From Schistocerca nitens (lineage: Eukaryota > Arthropoda > Insecta > Orthoptera > Acrididae): a stretch of 64,000 bases of DNA. Position numbers and translations under genes: made by a program. The stretch is taken from assembly GCF_023898315.1 (NCBI RefSeq), contig NC_064622.1:355055234-355119233 (forward strand). The letters are read 5' to 3'. The notes under the pieces were generated by a model. The model saw nothing but the letters and a program-made list of their open reading frames with translations, was not told the DNA's origin and did not search any database. This document shows positions 1 through 10,703 of the stretch, one piece after another; within the stretch, counting starts at the first letter, position 1, and every line of letters starts with the position of its first letter.

Positions 1-126
1 GAGTCCTCCCTCGGGCATGGGTGTGTGTGCTTGTCCTTAGGATAATTTAGGTTAAGTAGTGTGTAAGCTTAGGGACTGATGACCTTAGCAGTTAAGTCCC
101 ATAAGATTTCACACACATTTTTTGAA
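1..126 (+). repeat. SINE type B, 3' part, cut by window edge
   Basis: The sequence matches the tail of the complete type B copy at 61883-62087 almost base for base, ending in AGTCCCATAAGATTTCACAC and a T-run. The tRNA-like head lies outside the window. A further scrap of the same tail (AAGATTTCACACACACATTT) sits at 707-726. Confidence 0.85.
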
Positions 127-1318
127 ACCTTCCTGAGGAAAGAATCTACTCTAAACCTAATCTCAACATTGATGATAATTTTGAAATGGATCGGAATTTA
201 CGACAATCGCTCACGAACCACGCAGGGGGAAAAGGGTACCACGTAATATTAAATACGAAAAATACTTATAATAAAGAAAATACTGATAGCTAAAAAGGGG
301 ATAATTAAACGGTCGCCAGCCCACTAGGGCAATGAATCTCCATTAAGAAGGAAATGGCAAAGAAATTTAAACAAATAATCACTGGCGTGGCAGCAGAGCG
401 TTGTCACGCTTTCCACAACACAACGGTTCACGAGAAAATAACTGAATCAGAAAGCACTGCGTTTGCAGTTACTTATTCTGAAATACTAAATTTTGAAAGT
501 AAAGTTAAATGAAGCTACTGATTAAATCAATGTTACTAAAACTCTGTTATGTAAAAAAGTTACTTTCAGTAACCTCAGAGTAATGTAATGCAAAATGTAG
601 AAAAAGACAAGCAGTTTACTTTTGATTATTGAAAGACTGAATTGAATTCACTTTAAGTAAATGAGTAATTGATTTTACTTTTAATATAACTATAAAATAA
701 ATACCAATAAGATTTCACACACACATTTGTTAGGTAAAACTTACATAAACGTCAATTTTACGATTTGTAAGTGCTCGACTAAGCCGGTGGCGTAATAAGG
801 CCAGTCAATGAAGACCGAAAAGGTCGGATGTGGGAAATAATTCGTGTAGTCCCAATTTTTGTGCAATGGTGGGAGGGAGTATCATGAACAACTTTTTTCT
901 ACTACACAGAAGTGTTCATATCTCCTGTACGACTGACAGTCTGCGAGTAGCGAGTGAGACAATATGAAAATCGCGCGCGTGGTTTATGAAGGACAGCTAT
1001 AACAATGCGGATTGCATAAAACGACATCGTTAGAAACACCTGAATCAGCTTACATGTCGATGTATCGTACCTCACCATTCACAACCATCCTGTCGCGTTA
1101 TCTGACGCACTGAAATACCTCGTACTAATCCACGATCTTATACAAAAGTACCGGTGAACACTTCTTGCAAGCCTTTTAAAAATGCAGATTTAAACTGCAA
1201 ATGAGATATTCTGTATACGTTGGTAGATTACACATATTCAACGAACTCATGTGACCATATAATACTATACAGACGGAAAGAAAAAAACTGCAAGTCGAAT
1301 AATATATATTTATAAGAA
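127..1318. other. A+T-rich stretch without recognisable gene
   Basis: Apart from the SINE-tail scrap near 707-726, I see no coding region, no structured repeat and no match to the element families elsewhere in the window. All frames are broken by frequent stops. Confidence 0.5.
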
Positions 1319-1556
1319 ATTCTAATATATAGCAATAGCGGAGATGTTACGTCGCTGCTGGCAGTCTGGCCTCGGCAGCCAGAGACAATGGTCGTGTGTG
1401 TGTGTGTGTTTAATTCGGAAGAAGGCCTTTTTGGCCGCAAGCTTACTTGTTTGGCACTCTGTCTATTGAGCCTGTCGCGACTCAACATCTCCGCTATATG
1501 GTAACAATGTACCATTTTCATAATAGTGTCATTATTCCATCCTGGATTTTCCATTG
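1319..1556. repeat. Foldback repeat with TG-repeat core
   Basis: AGCGGAGATGTT near 1337 is mirrored by AACATCTCCGCT at 1484-1495, so the ends fold back on each other around a short TG repeat at about 1395-1410. The right arm (CATCTCCGCTATATGG and the following ATTCCATCCTGGATTTTCCA) resembles a repeat I recall as common in orthopteran genomes. Its class is unclear; a non-autonomous DNA element is the simplest reading. Confidence 0.45.
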
Positions 1557-2117
1557 TTTTATACTAACAGGCAGTATTTTTTTTTAAATTAATAGTGAAA
1601 GACTCACTGACGATCCCGCAGAAGTGGCGAAACGTGTGCCGACGTACATGAAAAAAAGGTTCGAAAACGAATTCCTGTTTTTTAAAGTGCTGAAATCATA
1701 TCTGCTTCCACGTGTTTCTGCCATTTCTCTGACTATTTATTTTACACGTTAGAGTAATAGATATTAGAAGTATAAGCAGTTTTTAGCTGATGGAGTTTCT
1801 CTTAACTCGATTTTGAACTATACTGCATTGCAAAAACGGATATATTGGTACTTTTCTGCTGTAAATATATTTACACATTTATTAAATAAAAGATACCTGC
1901 TGAAATTGTTTCAATTCCAGCCAGAGGCTAACTTCGTTTTTCTGTTAATATTTATCCGATTATCTGTCTTTTATATAGCGACGATGTAAAAATATAACGC
2001 TTTATATTAATTACATAGATGGAAGACTGAGCAAGACGTATTTTCCAAACGCTGGTCCTGCGACAGACAAAAGTTGGTGCTCTTCTATTTCACATACTGC
2101 TGACGGAAAAGCGTCGA
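1557..2117. other. Unassigned DNA with retroposon-tail-like motif
   Basis: No gene is visible. Around 1613-1645 the text CTGACGATCCCGCAGAAG followed by TGGCGAAACGTG resembles the 'GA(A/C)GATGG...CGAAA' stretch found near 3' ends of some insect retroposons. The rest shows nothing. Confidence 0.3.
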
Positions 2118-2131
2118 ATCTAAAACGAACT

Positions 2132-2350
2132 GCCCGCATCTCGTGGTCGTGCGGTAGCGTTCTCGCTTCCCACGCCCGGGTTCCCGGGTTCGATTCCCGG
2201 CGGGGTCAGGGATTTTCTCTGCCTCGTGATGGCTGGGTGTTGTGTTCTGTCCTTAGGTTAGTTAGGTTTAAGTAGTTCTAAGTTCTAGGGGACTGATGAC
2301 CATAGATGTTGAGTCCCATAGTGCTCAGAGCCATTTGAACCATTTGAACC
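2132..2350 (+). repeat. SINE type C (tRNA-Gly-like head), complete
   Basis: The head starts GCCCGCATCTCGTGGTCGTG and contains the B-box-like GGTTCGATTCCC; the anticodon-loop region (CTTCCCA) suggests a tRNA-Gly(TCC) ancestor. The tail GTCCTTAGGTTAGTTAGG... to CATTTGAACC is shared with type A. A perfect 14 bp target duplication ATCTAAAACGAACT lies at 2118-2131 and 2351-2364, so this is a complete retroposed copy. Confidence 0.93.
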
Positions 2351-2435
2351 ATCTAAAACGAACTTTTGTCAGTTTTTGTACCTCAGCTGGAAAAGTTTTT
2401 TTTTTGGAGAAAAACCCCATTTCCTCGAAAACGCT

Positions 2436-2436
<1 letters not shown>

Positions 2437-2476
<40 letters not shown>
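2437..2476. repeat. GA microsatellite
   Basis: An uninterrupted AG dinucleotide run of about 40 bp, shortly after the SINE's right target duplication. Confidence 0.95.
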
Positions 2477-2479
<3 letters not shown>

Positions 2480-3504
2480 TAGTCAAAAGTCAAAATAAGC
2501 TGAATCCGAATTGGTCCGCAATTCGGCATTGCCCAGGTCCGGGACAAATTTTTAAGCTGCCAAGAAACTTCAAAGCAATGTAGCCCGCTTCTGAATGGAC
2601 GTTTCAATCTGTTTCCATTCACAGTTCTTCGTTATATAGGAAATAGTATCTTTGAAGCATCGATTATCTTATAAAGAAAACCTGAAAATACATAGTCACT
2701 TTATAGATCATAGTAAGAAACTTTCCGTCGCTGTCTCCTGAATTTTTTCACACATCGTCATTATCAATCTCTGGACATGCTTAACACAATCTCTGCGCAT
2801 TCATTTTTATGACTGTTTTCGCTTGCTCTTCCCTCTTTACTATTCCATCCATTAACACAGCAAGCGATCTGTGATAACTTCTTACAAGAGGCAAACGAAA
2901 CTGCATCTCCTCTTTTAAAGAACGATACAACGAAACCAACCACTCAACACTTAGTTGTGAATATCTTTGCTACAGAGAGCCTCTTTTCGACTACCGTAAG
3001 TGATCAATCGGATGTGTAGGGTGGTGACGAGGAGAGCACTTATTGTTGATGTGAAGGCAAGGGTGGTGTGTTGGTTTTCGTGTGTAAGGCATTTAATTTT
3101 ATACGTGCACAGAATCGATGTGGACTGCACAACAGTGATGAATACTGAGTGAACTGGGAACTATGCGCTCTGCTTTTGAGCGTGGAAGAACAACGACGGC
3201 TTCGCGTGTGCAATGGACGCTAATCAGTGTGTCACTGGTGAACAGAAACTGTTTTGCGGATATCACGAAGTACGGCGTTATACAGTGTGTTCAGAAACAG
3301 TCTGAAAATCTTGTAAGCGCGTTATAGGGTAAATTGTGTTAAGTAACAACTGTTAAGAAAACAATTCACTACAATGCACTGTTTCCGAGTTAATTAACAC
3401 TGAGGTTGGCCAATCAGGCCATTCCGCGTGCAAATTCAGAGACAGTGTCACCAAACGAATTCTCCGTTTGGCTGCCTAAAACGAACAAAAGAGCGATACA
3501 GAAA
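2480..3504. other. Unassigned DNA, probably repeat-derived
   Basis: No coding region. The segment around 3260-3400 (GTGTGTTCAGAAACAGTCTG, then CTGTTTCCGAGTTAATTAAC) looks like a dispersed insect repeat that I have seen before, but I cannot give its class. Confidence 0.3.
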
Positions 3505-3583
3505 TTGGGCATGGAGCGGTAATAAGAATCGAACCCGAGCTAAAGGCTAAGCCTTCTCTATCATCTACGCCAGTGCCGGCCAC
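3505..3583 (-). repeat. tRNA-like SINE head fragment
   Basis: On the minus strand a B-box-like GGGTTCGATTC follows a degenerate A-box-like region (TGGCGTAGATGATAGAG). No matching 3' tail is seen. It could be a SINE head scrap or a tRNA pseudogene. Confidence 0.35.
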
Positions 3584-3651
3584 GGCGTGCCAAGTCCCAG
3601 CCTGTCGCAGCTTTGCTCGGTCCTTCTCGAAAGTACTCGGTACAGGGCAAC

Positions 3652-4915
3652 GTTTACAACTACATCTACATACATACTCCGCAATCCAACATACGGTGCG
3701 TGGCGGAGGGTACCTCGTACCACAACTAGCATGTTCTCTCCCTGTTCCACTCCCAAACAGAACGAGGGAAAAATGACTGCCTATATGCCTCTGTACGAGC
3801 CCTAATCTCTCTTATCTTTGTGGTCTTTCCGCGAAATATAAGTTGGCGGCAGTAAAATTGTACTGCAGTCAGCCTCAAATGCTGGTTCTCTAAATTTCCT
3901 CAGTAGCGATTCACGAAAAGAACACCTCCTTTCCTCTAGAGACTCCCACCCGAGTTCCTGAAGCATTTCCGTAACAGTCGCGTGATGATCAAACCTACCA
4001 GTAATAAATCTAGCAGCCCGCCTCTGAATTGCTTCTATGTCCTCCTTCAATCCGACCTGATAGGGATCCCAAACGCTCGATCAGTACTCAAGAATACGTC
4101 GTATCAGTGTTTTATAAGCGGTCTCCTTTACAGATGAACCACATCTTCCCAAAATTCTACCAATGAACCGAAGACGACTATCCGCCTTCCCCACAACTGC
4201 CATTACATGCTTGTCCCACTTCATATCGCTCTGCAATGTTACGGCCAAATATTTAATCGACGTGACTGTGTCAAGCGCTACACTACTAATGGAGTATTCA
4301 AACATTACAGGATTCTTTTTCCTATTCATCTGCATTAATTAACATTTATCTATATTTAGAGTTAGCTGCCATTCTTTACACCAACCAAAATCCTGTCCAA
4401 GTCATCTTGTATGCTCCTACAGTCACTCAACGACGACACCTTCCCGTACACCACAGCATCATCAGCAAACAGCCGCACATTGCTATTCACCCTATCCAAA
4501 AGATCATTTATGTAGATAGAAAACAGCGGACCTACCACACTTCGCTGGAGCACTCCAGATGATACCCTCACCTCTGATGAACACTCACCATCGAGGACAA
4601 CGTATTGGGTTCTATTACTTTAGAAGTCTTCGAGCCACTCACATACTTGGTTGGGAACCAGTCCCATATGCTCGTACCTTAGTTAGGTTCTCTGCAGTGC
4701 GGCACCGAGTAAAACGCTTTCCGGAAGTCAAGGAATATGGCATGCGTCTGATACCCTTCATCCATGGTTCGCAAGATATCATGTGAAAAAAGGGCGAGTT
4801 GCGTTTCGCAGGAGCGATGCTTTCTAAAGCCGTGCTGATGCATGGACAGCAACTTCTCTGTCTCAAGGAAATTCATTATATTCAATAATTCAGTACCAGC
4901 TAATCCACCCAGCAT
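3652..4915 (-). mobile_element. 5'-truncated LINE (CR1/Jockey-like RT C-terminal half)
   Basis: Minus-strand frames give RT pieces in order: HGFRKHRSCETQL and AIFLDFRKAF near 4680-4880, the PQG-like box and LFADDAVVY (RT active site) near 4450-4560, SIKYLAVTLQSDMKWDKHV near 4230, and the C-terminal RRAARFITGRFDHHATVTEM and LLPPTYISRKDHKDK near 3810-4030. The frames are broken by stops and shifts. The 3' end carries a GTAGATGTAGTTG tail near 3652-3670, as in the sister copies at 43790 and 31081. The upstream RT fingers and the endonuclease are missing. Confidence 0.85.
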
Positions 4916-5284
4916 TTTCCAGGTATTCGTTTGCCAATTTTCTATTAGAAACGAAAACGAAAGATGAACTGTGTTTACAGTGAAATATCGAAGAGATTTC
5001 ATTTCCATATATCCGTGAGAACACTTTTGAAATTGTAAAACAGCCGTACAAAGAAATCTGCATGAATTACAAATGTATAAGTACAGTATCCCCAACAGTT
5101 TCTGTACGCTGGGAGCGGCTGCTTCGCGTGTATTCTACGGGATATTGTAAACGTCTCTACGGCAACGCATCTTCATAGCTCACAGAAGGCATTTGTTTTT
5201 GCCGTTTGTGCTTCGCAGTTGAAAGCTGTCGAAATCGCCGCTAGGCGTCAGCGATTCCCTTAAGTTGACTCGACTGCATAAGTG

Positions 5285-5392
5285 TCTTAGTAGTAAATAA
5301 GAAACGTATTAAAAGTTCTTGAATGATGCGGCATTTTTACAAGCATCTCCTTATTTGTGACTAATATATCCTGAGCTATGCATGGTACCATT
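5285..5392 (+). repeat. Left copy of a repeat flanking an IS630-type transposon
   Basis: The text GAATGATGCGGCATTTTTAC followed by TTATTTGTGACT resembles 7450-7562 (GCATGATGTGGCAGTTTTTC, then TTGTTTGTGACG). The same degenerate repeat therefore lies on both sides of the transposon at 5394-7393. The left copy stops where the transposon begins. Confidence 0.5.
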
Positions 5393-5514
5393 ATACAAGG
5401 TGTCCCACTCAAACCTCCCTGATTTCAAAGATCCAGGAAAAAAAAGCACAGTAGATACGACAATGAAAAATGCACCACATTGTAGAGCACCTCAAAGAAT
5501 TTATTTATTTATCA

Positions 5515-6700
5515 TCAATACACCTCTACATGTGAACTATGTGTTGCACGAAGAATATCAAGTTTATATTCAATTTCTTGCCAATTTCTTTGTAACATTT
5601 CCTCTGTTATAGTAATAATCGCATTCGTGATACGATGTCGCAACGTAGGAATATCGTCCACTTTGGTCGCATACACGCGGTCCATCACGAATCCCCCCAT
5701 GAAGAATTCAAGCGGCGTAATGCCGGATCAACGTGGTGGCTACGCAATGACTCCTATGCGTCCTATCCAACGTCTGGTTCAAATGGCTCTGAGCACTATG
5801 GGACTCAACTGCTGAGGTCATAAGTCCCCTAGAACTTAGAACTACTTAAACCTAACTAACCTAAGGACAACACACACATCCATGCCCGAGGCAGGATTCG
5901 AACCTGCGACCGTAGCGGTCGCGCGGTTCCAGACTGTAGCGCCAGAACCGCTCGGCCACCAGCGGCCGGCCCAACGTCTGGGAAATTTCCTATCCAGGAA
6001 CTTGCGAACAGCCGTTGACCAATGCGGCGCAGCTCCGTCTTGTTGAAAAATGATCTTGGGTTGCAAGTCTCGTATCTGAGGGTTCAAAAACTGCTCCAAC
6101 ATGTCCAGATACACTAACACATTCACTGTTTGTTCGCAAAGAAGAACGGTCCAACAATCCTAACGTGCGCATTTTGCGAACCCCAAATCCGAACATTATG
6201 CCTATTAACCCTTGCTGATGGATGAAAGGTTGCCTCATCTGAGAATAAACATCTTTCCAGGAAGCTGGTATCCATATCAATACGCTGCAGTATATCCGCA
6301 GCAAATTGTTGTCGGCGAGGTTTGTCGTTCGGCGTCAGATGTTGCAGAATTTGCTCTTTGTAAGCACATATACGAAGACGCTGGTGAACTACACGGTGCA
6401 ATGTTGATTGAGATACATCAAGTTGCCTACACACTTGACGAAGTGACTTACGTGGGCTTCCGAAAACGTTTGTGTGATGTCCTCCACTGTCTCTTCTGAA
6501 ACTCCGTAACGTGCAGCGCCAGAATGTTTCAGAACACTTCCTGTTGCTGGAAACTTTCTATACCATTCCTTAACTGTTTTCACATCAGGTGGCTCACATT
6601 CATACACACGACGATAATTTCTTTGCACAGTATTCGGCGGTTTTGTTTCTGCAAACCACACTACCACTTGAGCGCGCTGCTGTGGAATCGCCATTTTCAC
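5515..6700 (-). pseudogene. Broken IS630-type (DUF4817 + DDE) transposase
   Basis: The minus strand starts near 6700 with a DUF4817-like helix-turn-helix (AQVVVWFAETKPPNTVQRNY, then TVKEWYRKFPATGS), continues through DNA-binding and linker text (YKEQILQHLTPNDKPRRQQ), the first catalytic box FLERCLFSDEATFH near 6250, and the second box IIFQQDGAAPHWST near 6030. It resumes after the SINE with VYATKVDDIPTLRHRITNAI and ends HVEVY near 5515. Frameshifts and an internal gap near 6126 break it. A family member would be roughly 350 residues. Confidence 0.88.
5777..5970 (-). repeat. SINE type A in transposase, complete
   Basis: A complete minus-strand copy: head at 5970 (GCCGGCCGCTGGTGGCCGAG), B box GGTTCGAATCCTGCC, tail ending CATTTGAACC at 5777. 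A perfect 10 bp duplication CCAACGTCTG flanks it at 5767-5776 and 5971-5980. The insertion lies inside the transposase frame just after the FP-RRW motif. Confidence 0.95.
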
Positions 6701-6809
6701 TTCATGCGGCCGTGTTGCACTCTAGTGACGATACTTGGCACTTCTGACACGGAAATATAAATTCTTTGAGATGCTCTGCAATGTGGTACATTTTTCATTA
6801 TCGTATGTA

Positions 6810-7331
6810 GACTGGCAATGAGAAGGAAAGCGTTTCTGAAGAAGAGAAATTTGTTAACATCGAGTATAGATTTAAGTGTCAGGATGTTGTTTCTGAAAGT
6901 ATTTGTATGGAGTGGAGCCATGTATGGAAGTGAAAGGTGGACGGTAAATAGTTTAGACAAGAAGAGAATAGAAGCTTTCAAAATGTGGTGCTACAGAAGA
7001 ATGCTGAAGATTATATGGGTAGATCACATAACAAATGAGGAGGTGTTGAATAGTATTGGGGAGAAGAGAAGTGTGTGGCACAACTTGACTAGAAGAAGGG
7101 ATCGGTTGGTAGGACATGTTCTGAGGCATCAAGGGATCACCAATTTAGTATTGGAGGGTAGCGTGGAGGGTAAAAATCGTAGAGGGAGACCAAGAGATGA
7201 ATACACCAAGCAGATTCAGAAGGATGTAGGTTGCAGTAGGTACTGGGAGATGAAAAAGCTTGCACAGGATAGAGTAGCATGGAGCGCTGCATCAAACCAG
7301 TCTCAGGACTGAAGACCACAACAACAACAAC
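6810..7331 (+). mobile_element. LINE 3' fragment (RTE/BovB-like RT C-terminus)
   Basis: An open frame encodes the C-terminal part of an insect endonuclease-reverse transcriptase: WSGAMYGSERWTV, then IEAFKMWCYRRMLKIIWVDH, RRRDRLVGHVLRHQG, EGKNRRGRPRDEY and the final MKKLAQDRVAWSAASNQSQD. The 3' end is an ACA-rich repeat (CACAACAACAACAACA) near 7316-7331. The fragment is 5'-truncated and lies inside the right terminal repeat of the surrounding transposon. The clade is a judgement from the sequence style; 29740-30969 is the same family. Confidence 0.8.
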
Positions 7332-7449
7332 ATCTGTGATTTTTCTATCCTCGGTCCTTGAAATCAGGGAGGTTTGAATGGGACACCCTATATAATTTTG
7401 TAGGTGCATTCAGCGGCATGTGCAGACGGTGTCCGCGAAATTTATTTAG

Positions 7450-7702
7450 AACAGAAATGATAGCACAGAAGTAATAAATTTAAACGTGTTGCATGATGTG
7501 GCAGTTTTTCACTCATCTCATTGTTTGTGACGTCATATCACCTGATCTATGACAGGCAGGTGGTTCTTACCCCACAGACATTGTTGCCTAACAGCATGGG
7601 ATATATGTACCAAGTTTGGTTGAAATCGGTCTACTGGTTTAGGAAGAGATGTGGAACACACGCACACAAACATACATACCTTTTTATAATATATATATAT
7701 GG
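7450..7702 (+). repeat. Retroposon 3'-end-like repeat with TA tail
   Basis: The stretch ACCAAGTTTGGTTGAAATCG followed by GTCTACTGGTTTAGG and a short TATATA tail at about 7688-7700 resembles 3' untranslated ends of insect non-LTR elements. Its first 110 bp are the second copy of the flanking repeat at 5285-5392. No coding part remains. Confidence 0.4.
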
Positions 7703-8202
7703 ATTGCCGTGCAGCTCTTTTCGGTCGGCAAGACTGTCTTCTGTTCGGCGGAGTCGAGGTGTCAGCGCTGTTTGTCCTTCGATTTTTTTATTTTTATTTT
7801 TGTGGTATGACGGACGTTCACAGGTCCAATGGCTGTTTGCTGAAGAAGAGCAAGTCTAACGAGCTATGGTCACAAGCATTTAAAGATAAATGCGAGTGAC
7901 AGAGAGGAATGATAATTCTCAATATTTGTTAAGGAGCTGCATAATCGACGTGAACTGCAAATTTGTTATGAAATTACAACATCATACAGCAGGAATTTAT
8001 AGATTTAGTTGACAAAGAAAGAACAAAAGTACCAACGATCGATAAACGGGGTTCATTGTTCTGTAAATCATGAAGCAATTTGTGCTAAATTCTCAGACAT
8101 GGAGTACGTGAAGAACTTGAACTGAATTTTTAAAGTCGCACTGCCCACTGTCTCTTGCGAAAGGTTTCGACGGAACTGAACAAAAAGTATGAAAACTTAA
8201 CA
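7703..8202. other. No recognisable feature
   Basis: The stretch has a T-rich patch near 7781-7801 and otherwise no coding, repeat or RNA signal that I can support. Confidence 0.4.
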
Positions 8203-8815
8203 CACTGTCTAGCCACATTAATGTGACAACCTGTCAAAAGCTGGAATAATAAATTTTGCAAAGCGGACTGCTGCGAGACGTGGAGGAAGAGTCACTGTGG
8301 TTCTGAAAGGTACCGACAGGGATGTGGACTCATGCCAACTGTACTGCTGTGACCAGATGTGCTAGGTTTCTCGGTCGAGGATCCATGGCCCAAACTGCCA
8401 TGGATCCGGGGTGGTCACAGAGATTCTCAATTCGGTTTAAATCCGGAGAGTGTGGTGGCCAGAGGAGTGTGGTACACTCATCCTGGTGCTCTTCGGACAA
8501 CGCATGCACGCTGCGAAGTGTGTCACAGGTTGCATTGTCCTGCTGGTAGATGCCATCAAGCCGAGGAAAAACAAACTATATGTACGGCAGGACATAGTCC
8601 CCAAGTATAAATGCATGCTTGTGTTGATCACTGTGACTTCCAGAATGACGTTATCACCCAAGAAATGCCACGAAAACATTCCCAGATCATTAAGCTCCCT
8701 CCACTCCCCTGGACCGTTGGCGACGATTGTTGCAGGTTCATACACTCCGACAGCCATGTATCCGATGGAACACACAACGCGATTTGTCTGAAAAGGCCAC
8801 CTGCCGCCACTCAGC
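8203..8815 (-). mobile_element. Tc1-like transposon fragment, left half
   Basis: The left end CTGTCTAGCCACATTAATGT matches the end of the fuller copy at 23300 (CTGTCCAGTCACATTAATGC). Parallel stretches follow, e.g. GGTTCTGAAAGGTAC, TGGTGGCC and CATCCTGGTGCTCTTCG. The minus strand holds scrambled C-terminal transposase text. The element is cut off near 8815, so the N-terminal half and the right end are missing. Confidence 0.75.
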
Positions 8816-9900
8816 AGCACAATTTTTCACGTGGAAAATCATTGTCAACTATTACAGTTAAGTTCAATCTGTGTGACGTGATGGAATTAAATGACCACTT
8901 GAGCACACATTTAAGTTGAGCCGAGGTCGGCTCGCGCTAATGCCATGTTTCCTTTTGGACACTTGTCACCATCGAGTGGCGTCTTATTCCTCCTTCGGTT
9001 ACTACCTGGACGAGTTGCTCACTTGCCTCCATCAGTGACAGCAGTAGCAGTTATCGATACTAGTACTGCCGTAACTTCTTTGGCGTGGCAGTTCTATTTC
9101 CGTGTCATGGTGTCTGTGCAGCAGTTGGTCGGTTGCGGCGGAGCAGCGAGGCAGTCTCTGCATCGTGTGATCAGGCCGGGGCAGCTGAAGGCGTGCACGC
9201 GCGGTCGATGTTGTGTGGCATTATCTGCGAGAACTGCTAAGTTCGTCGCCCACAGCACCTGCATACTGGAGTAATCAGTGAACCTCTCATGAAAGCTCAA
9301 TCGTTGTGAAATCTCTTCGTTGATTGCTGGTTGTTGCATCCTGGGCCGTCCCCGCAAGCAGCAATGTGATGGTGTGTTGGAGTCAGCAAATTTTGCAGCC
9401 GTTTCCCCGTATGGTGTTTAACCTTTGAAATGATTACAATTTATTAGTGAAGTACACCAGCGGTATCTTCTGCCTCGTGGCCGTTAACATTCCGGTTACC
9501 TGCCCTGGTCGTTTGCGTAGTTTTGCGGCAGTGTGTTTCCTCGCCGAGTTGATGCTGTCCAGCACGGCGTGTAGTTCGACAGTTTGGTGTGGTACTCTTT
9601 TCTTCTTTGAGTGTTTATTGTTCCTTGACAGTGTTTATCCGCCAATTATTAAGACATAATCCTGCTGCGATCCTCGTCTGCGCTGATAGTTTTGGTTGTC
9701 GTGCTGTTGGTCAGGTGGAAGGGAATTGATTAGGCGGTTGGTTGGTTCGTCAGCCGTCCATACGTTGTGCTGCAATCCGATTGCTTAGTGTTACGCTTCG
9801 TTGTCTGTGGCTAGAGTTTCCTCCCCAGGCCGACCCTTGGAGCACTTCTGAGCACCACTGTTTGTTGTTTGTGATTGCCTTTTTATTTGGTCGCAGGTAC
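8816..9900. other. Unclassified G+T-rich stretch
   Basis: No convincing coding frame. Short open frames on both strands have no motif. The composition (many TTTGTT, GTTTCCTCG and GGTTGG words) continues into the motif array to the right, so both may be one unclassified element, possibly an LTR or leader of a retroelement fossil. Confidence 0.3.
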
Positions 9901-9910
9901 TGTGCCAGGC

Positions 9911-10541
9911 GTTCAGCCGTGTATTAATATTGTCTGTTTTATGTTTAGTATATGGCCGTCAGCCGAACTTCATAACAACTTTAAGATTAGGCCTTCAGCT
10001 TTGTTTCATTTAAAATTCTTGTTGCTCTGTATTTAGGCCTTCAACCGCGTTTGTTTCACAATCTGTGGCTTTAATATGTAAATCCCTGTCTGTAAGGTTT
10101 CTCTTTAATTATCTTGAATTGTTGAAACAGCTTTCAGCCATGTTCTGTAAATGTTTATCTTAAGGTTGTCTTTAATTATTCTTGGGTAATTGTTTGGGCC
10201 TTCAGCCGACAAGATACTTCAAGTTTTCTTAACATGTTTTTTTCTGTTTTACTGTGTAAAAGCTTATCCTTAAAGCCACTCTTTTAATAAGTAAAGAAAA
10301 ATGTTTTTATTTGGGCCTTGAATTAACTTCAATTTTCCTTAATATAACCTTTAGCTGGAATTTGTAAATGCTTGGCTTTTAAAGAATTTCCTTAGCTGAT
10401 CTGAAACACTATTTCGGCCTTTAGCCGATAAAATATTGTAATTTTGCTTAAGTAAGGCCTTCAGCAATTACTTTAAATCTTGGTGTTTTAAAAGCAATCA
10501 TTCAAACTTATTCTGGAGACGTTACTTGGGCCCTCTGCCGA
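9911..10541 (+). repeat. Degenerate array of GGCCTTCAGCCG-like motifs
   Basis: About nine variants of GGCCTTCAGCCG recur at irregular spacings of about 30-105 bp: near 9911, 9953, 9989, 10036, 10130, 10198, 10314, 10414, 10456 and 10527 (some partial). Each is followed by T-rich DNA. I cannot name the element. It resembles transcribed leader or LTR sequence of some insect retroelements, but no coding domain supports this. Confidence 0.45.
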
Positions 10542-10703
10542 GATTTCATCTTTGTTGTTTTAAAGAGAAAACTGTGCATTGGTTTGAGTGTTCTTGTATA
10601 CCTACCAGTAATTGACTTTGGCCCCTTTCCACAACCTGATCCGCTCTGTCCTGCGAAACCAGATTTCAAGTCACTTCAAGTCTCCCGTTATAGGACGAAA
10701 AGA

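Larger units (their letters stand above)
5394..7393 (-). mobile_element. IS630/Tc1-mariner-type transposon with long TIRs
   Basis: The left end GTGTCCCACTCAAACCTCCC (about 5401) is the reverse complement, with a few changes, of GGGAGGTTTGAATGGGACAC (about 7367-7386). The inverted repeat continues inward for over 100 bp: AATGAAAAATGCACCACATT near 5464 mirrors AATGTGGTACATTTTTCATT near 6780. The right inverted repeat is split by a LINE tail at 6810-7331, and the transposase is split by a SINE at 5777-5970. Removing both guests leaves an element of about 1.28 kb. Confidence 0.88.

Noticed and set aside
8816-10703. A named LTR retrotransposon
   Set aside because: Composition and motif series are suggestive, but no paired LTRs, primer site or coding domain were seen.
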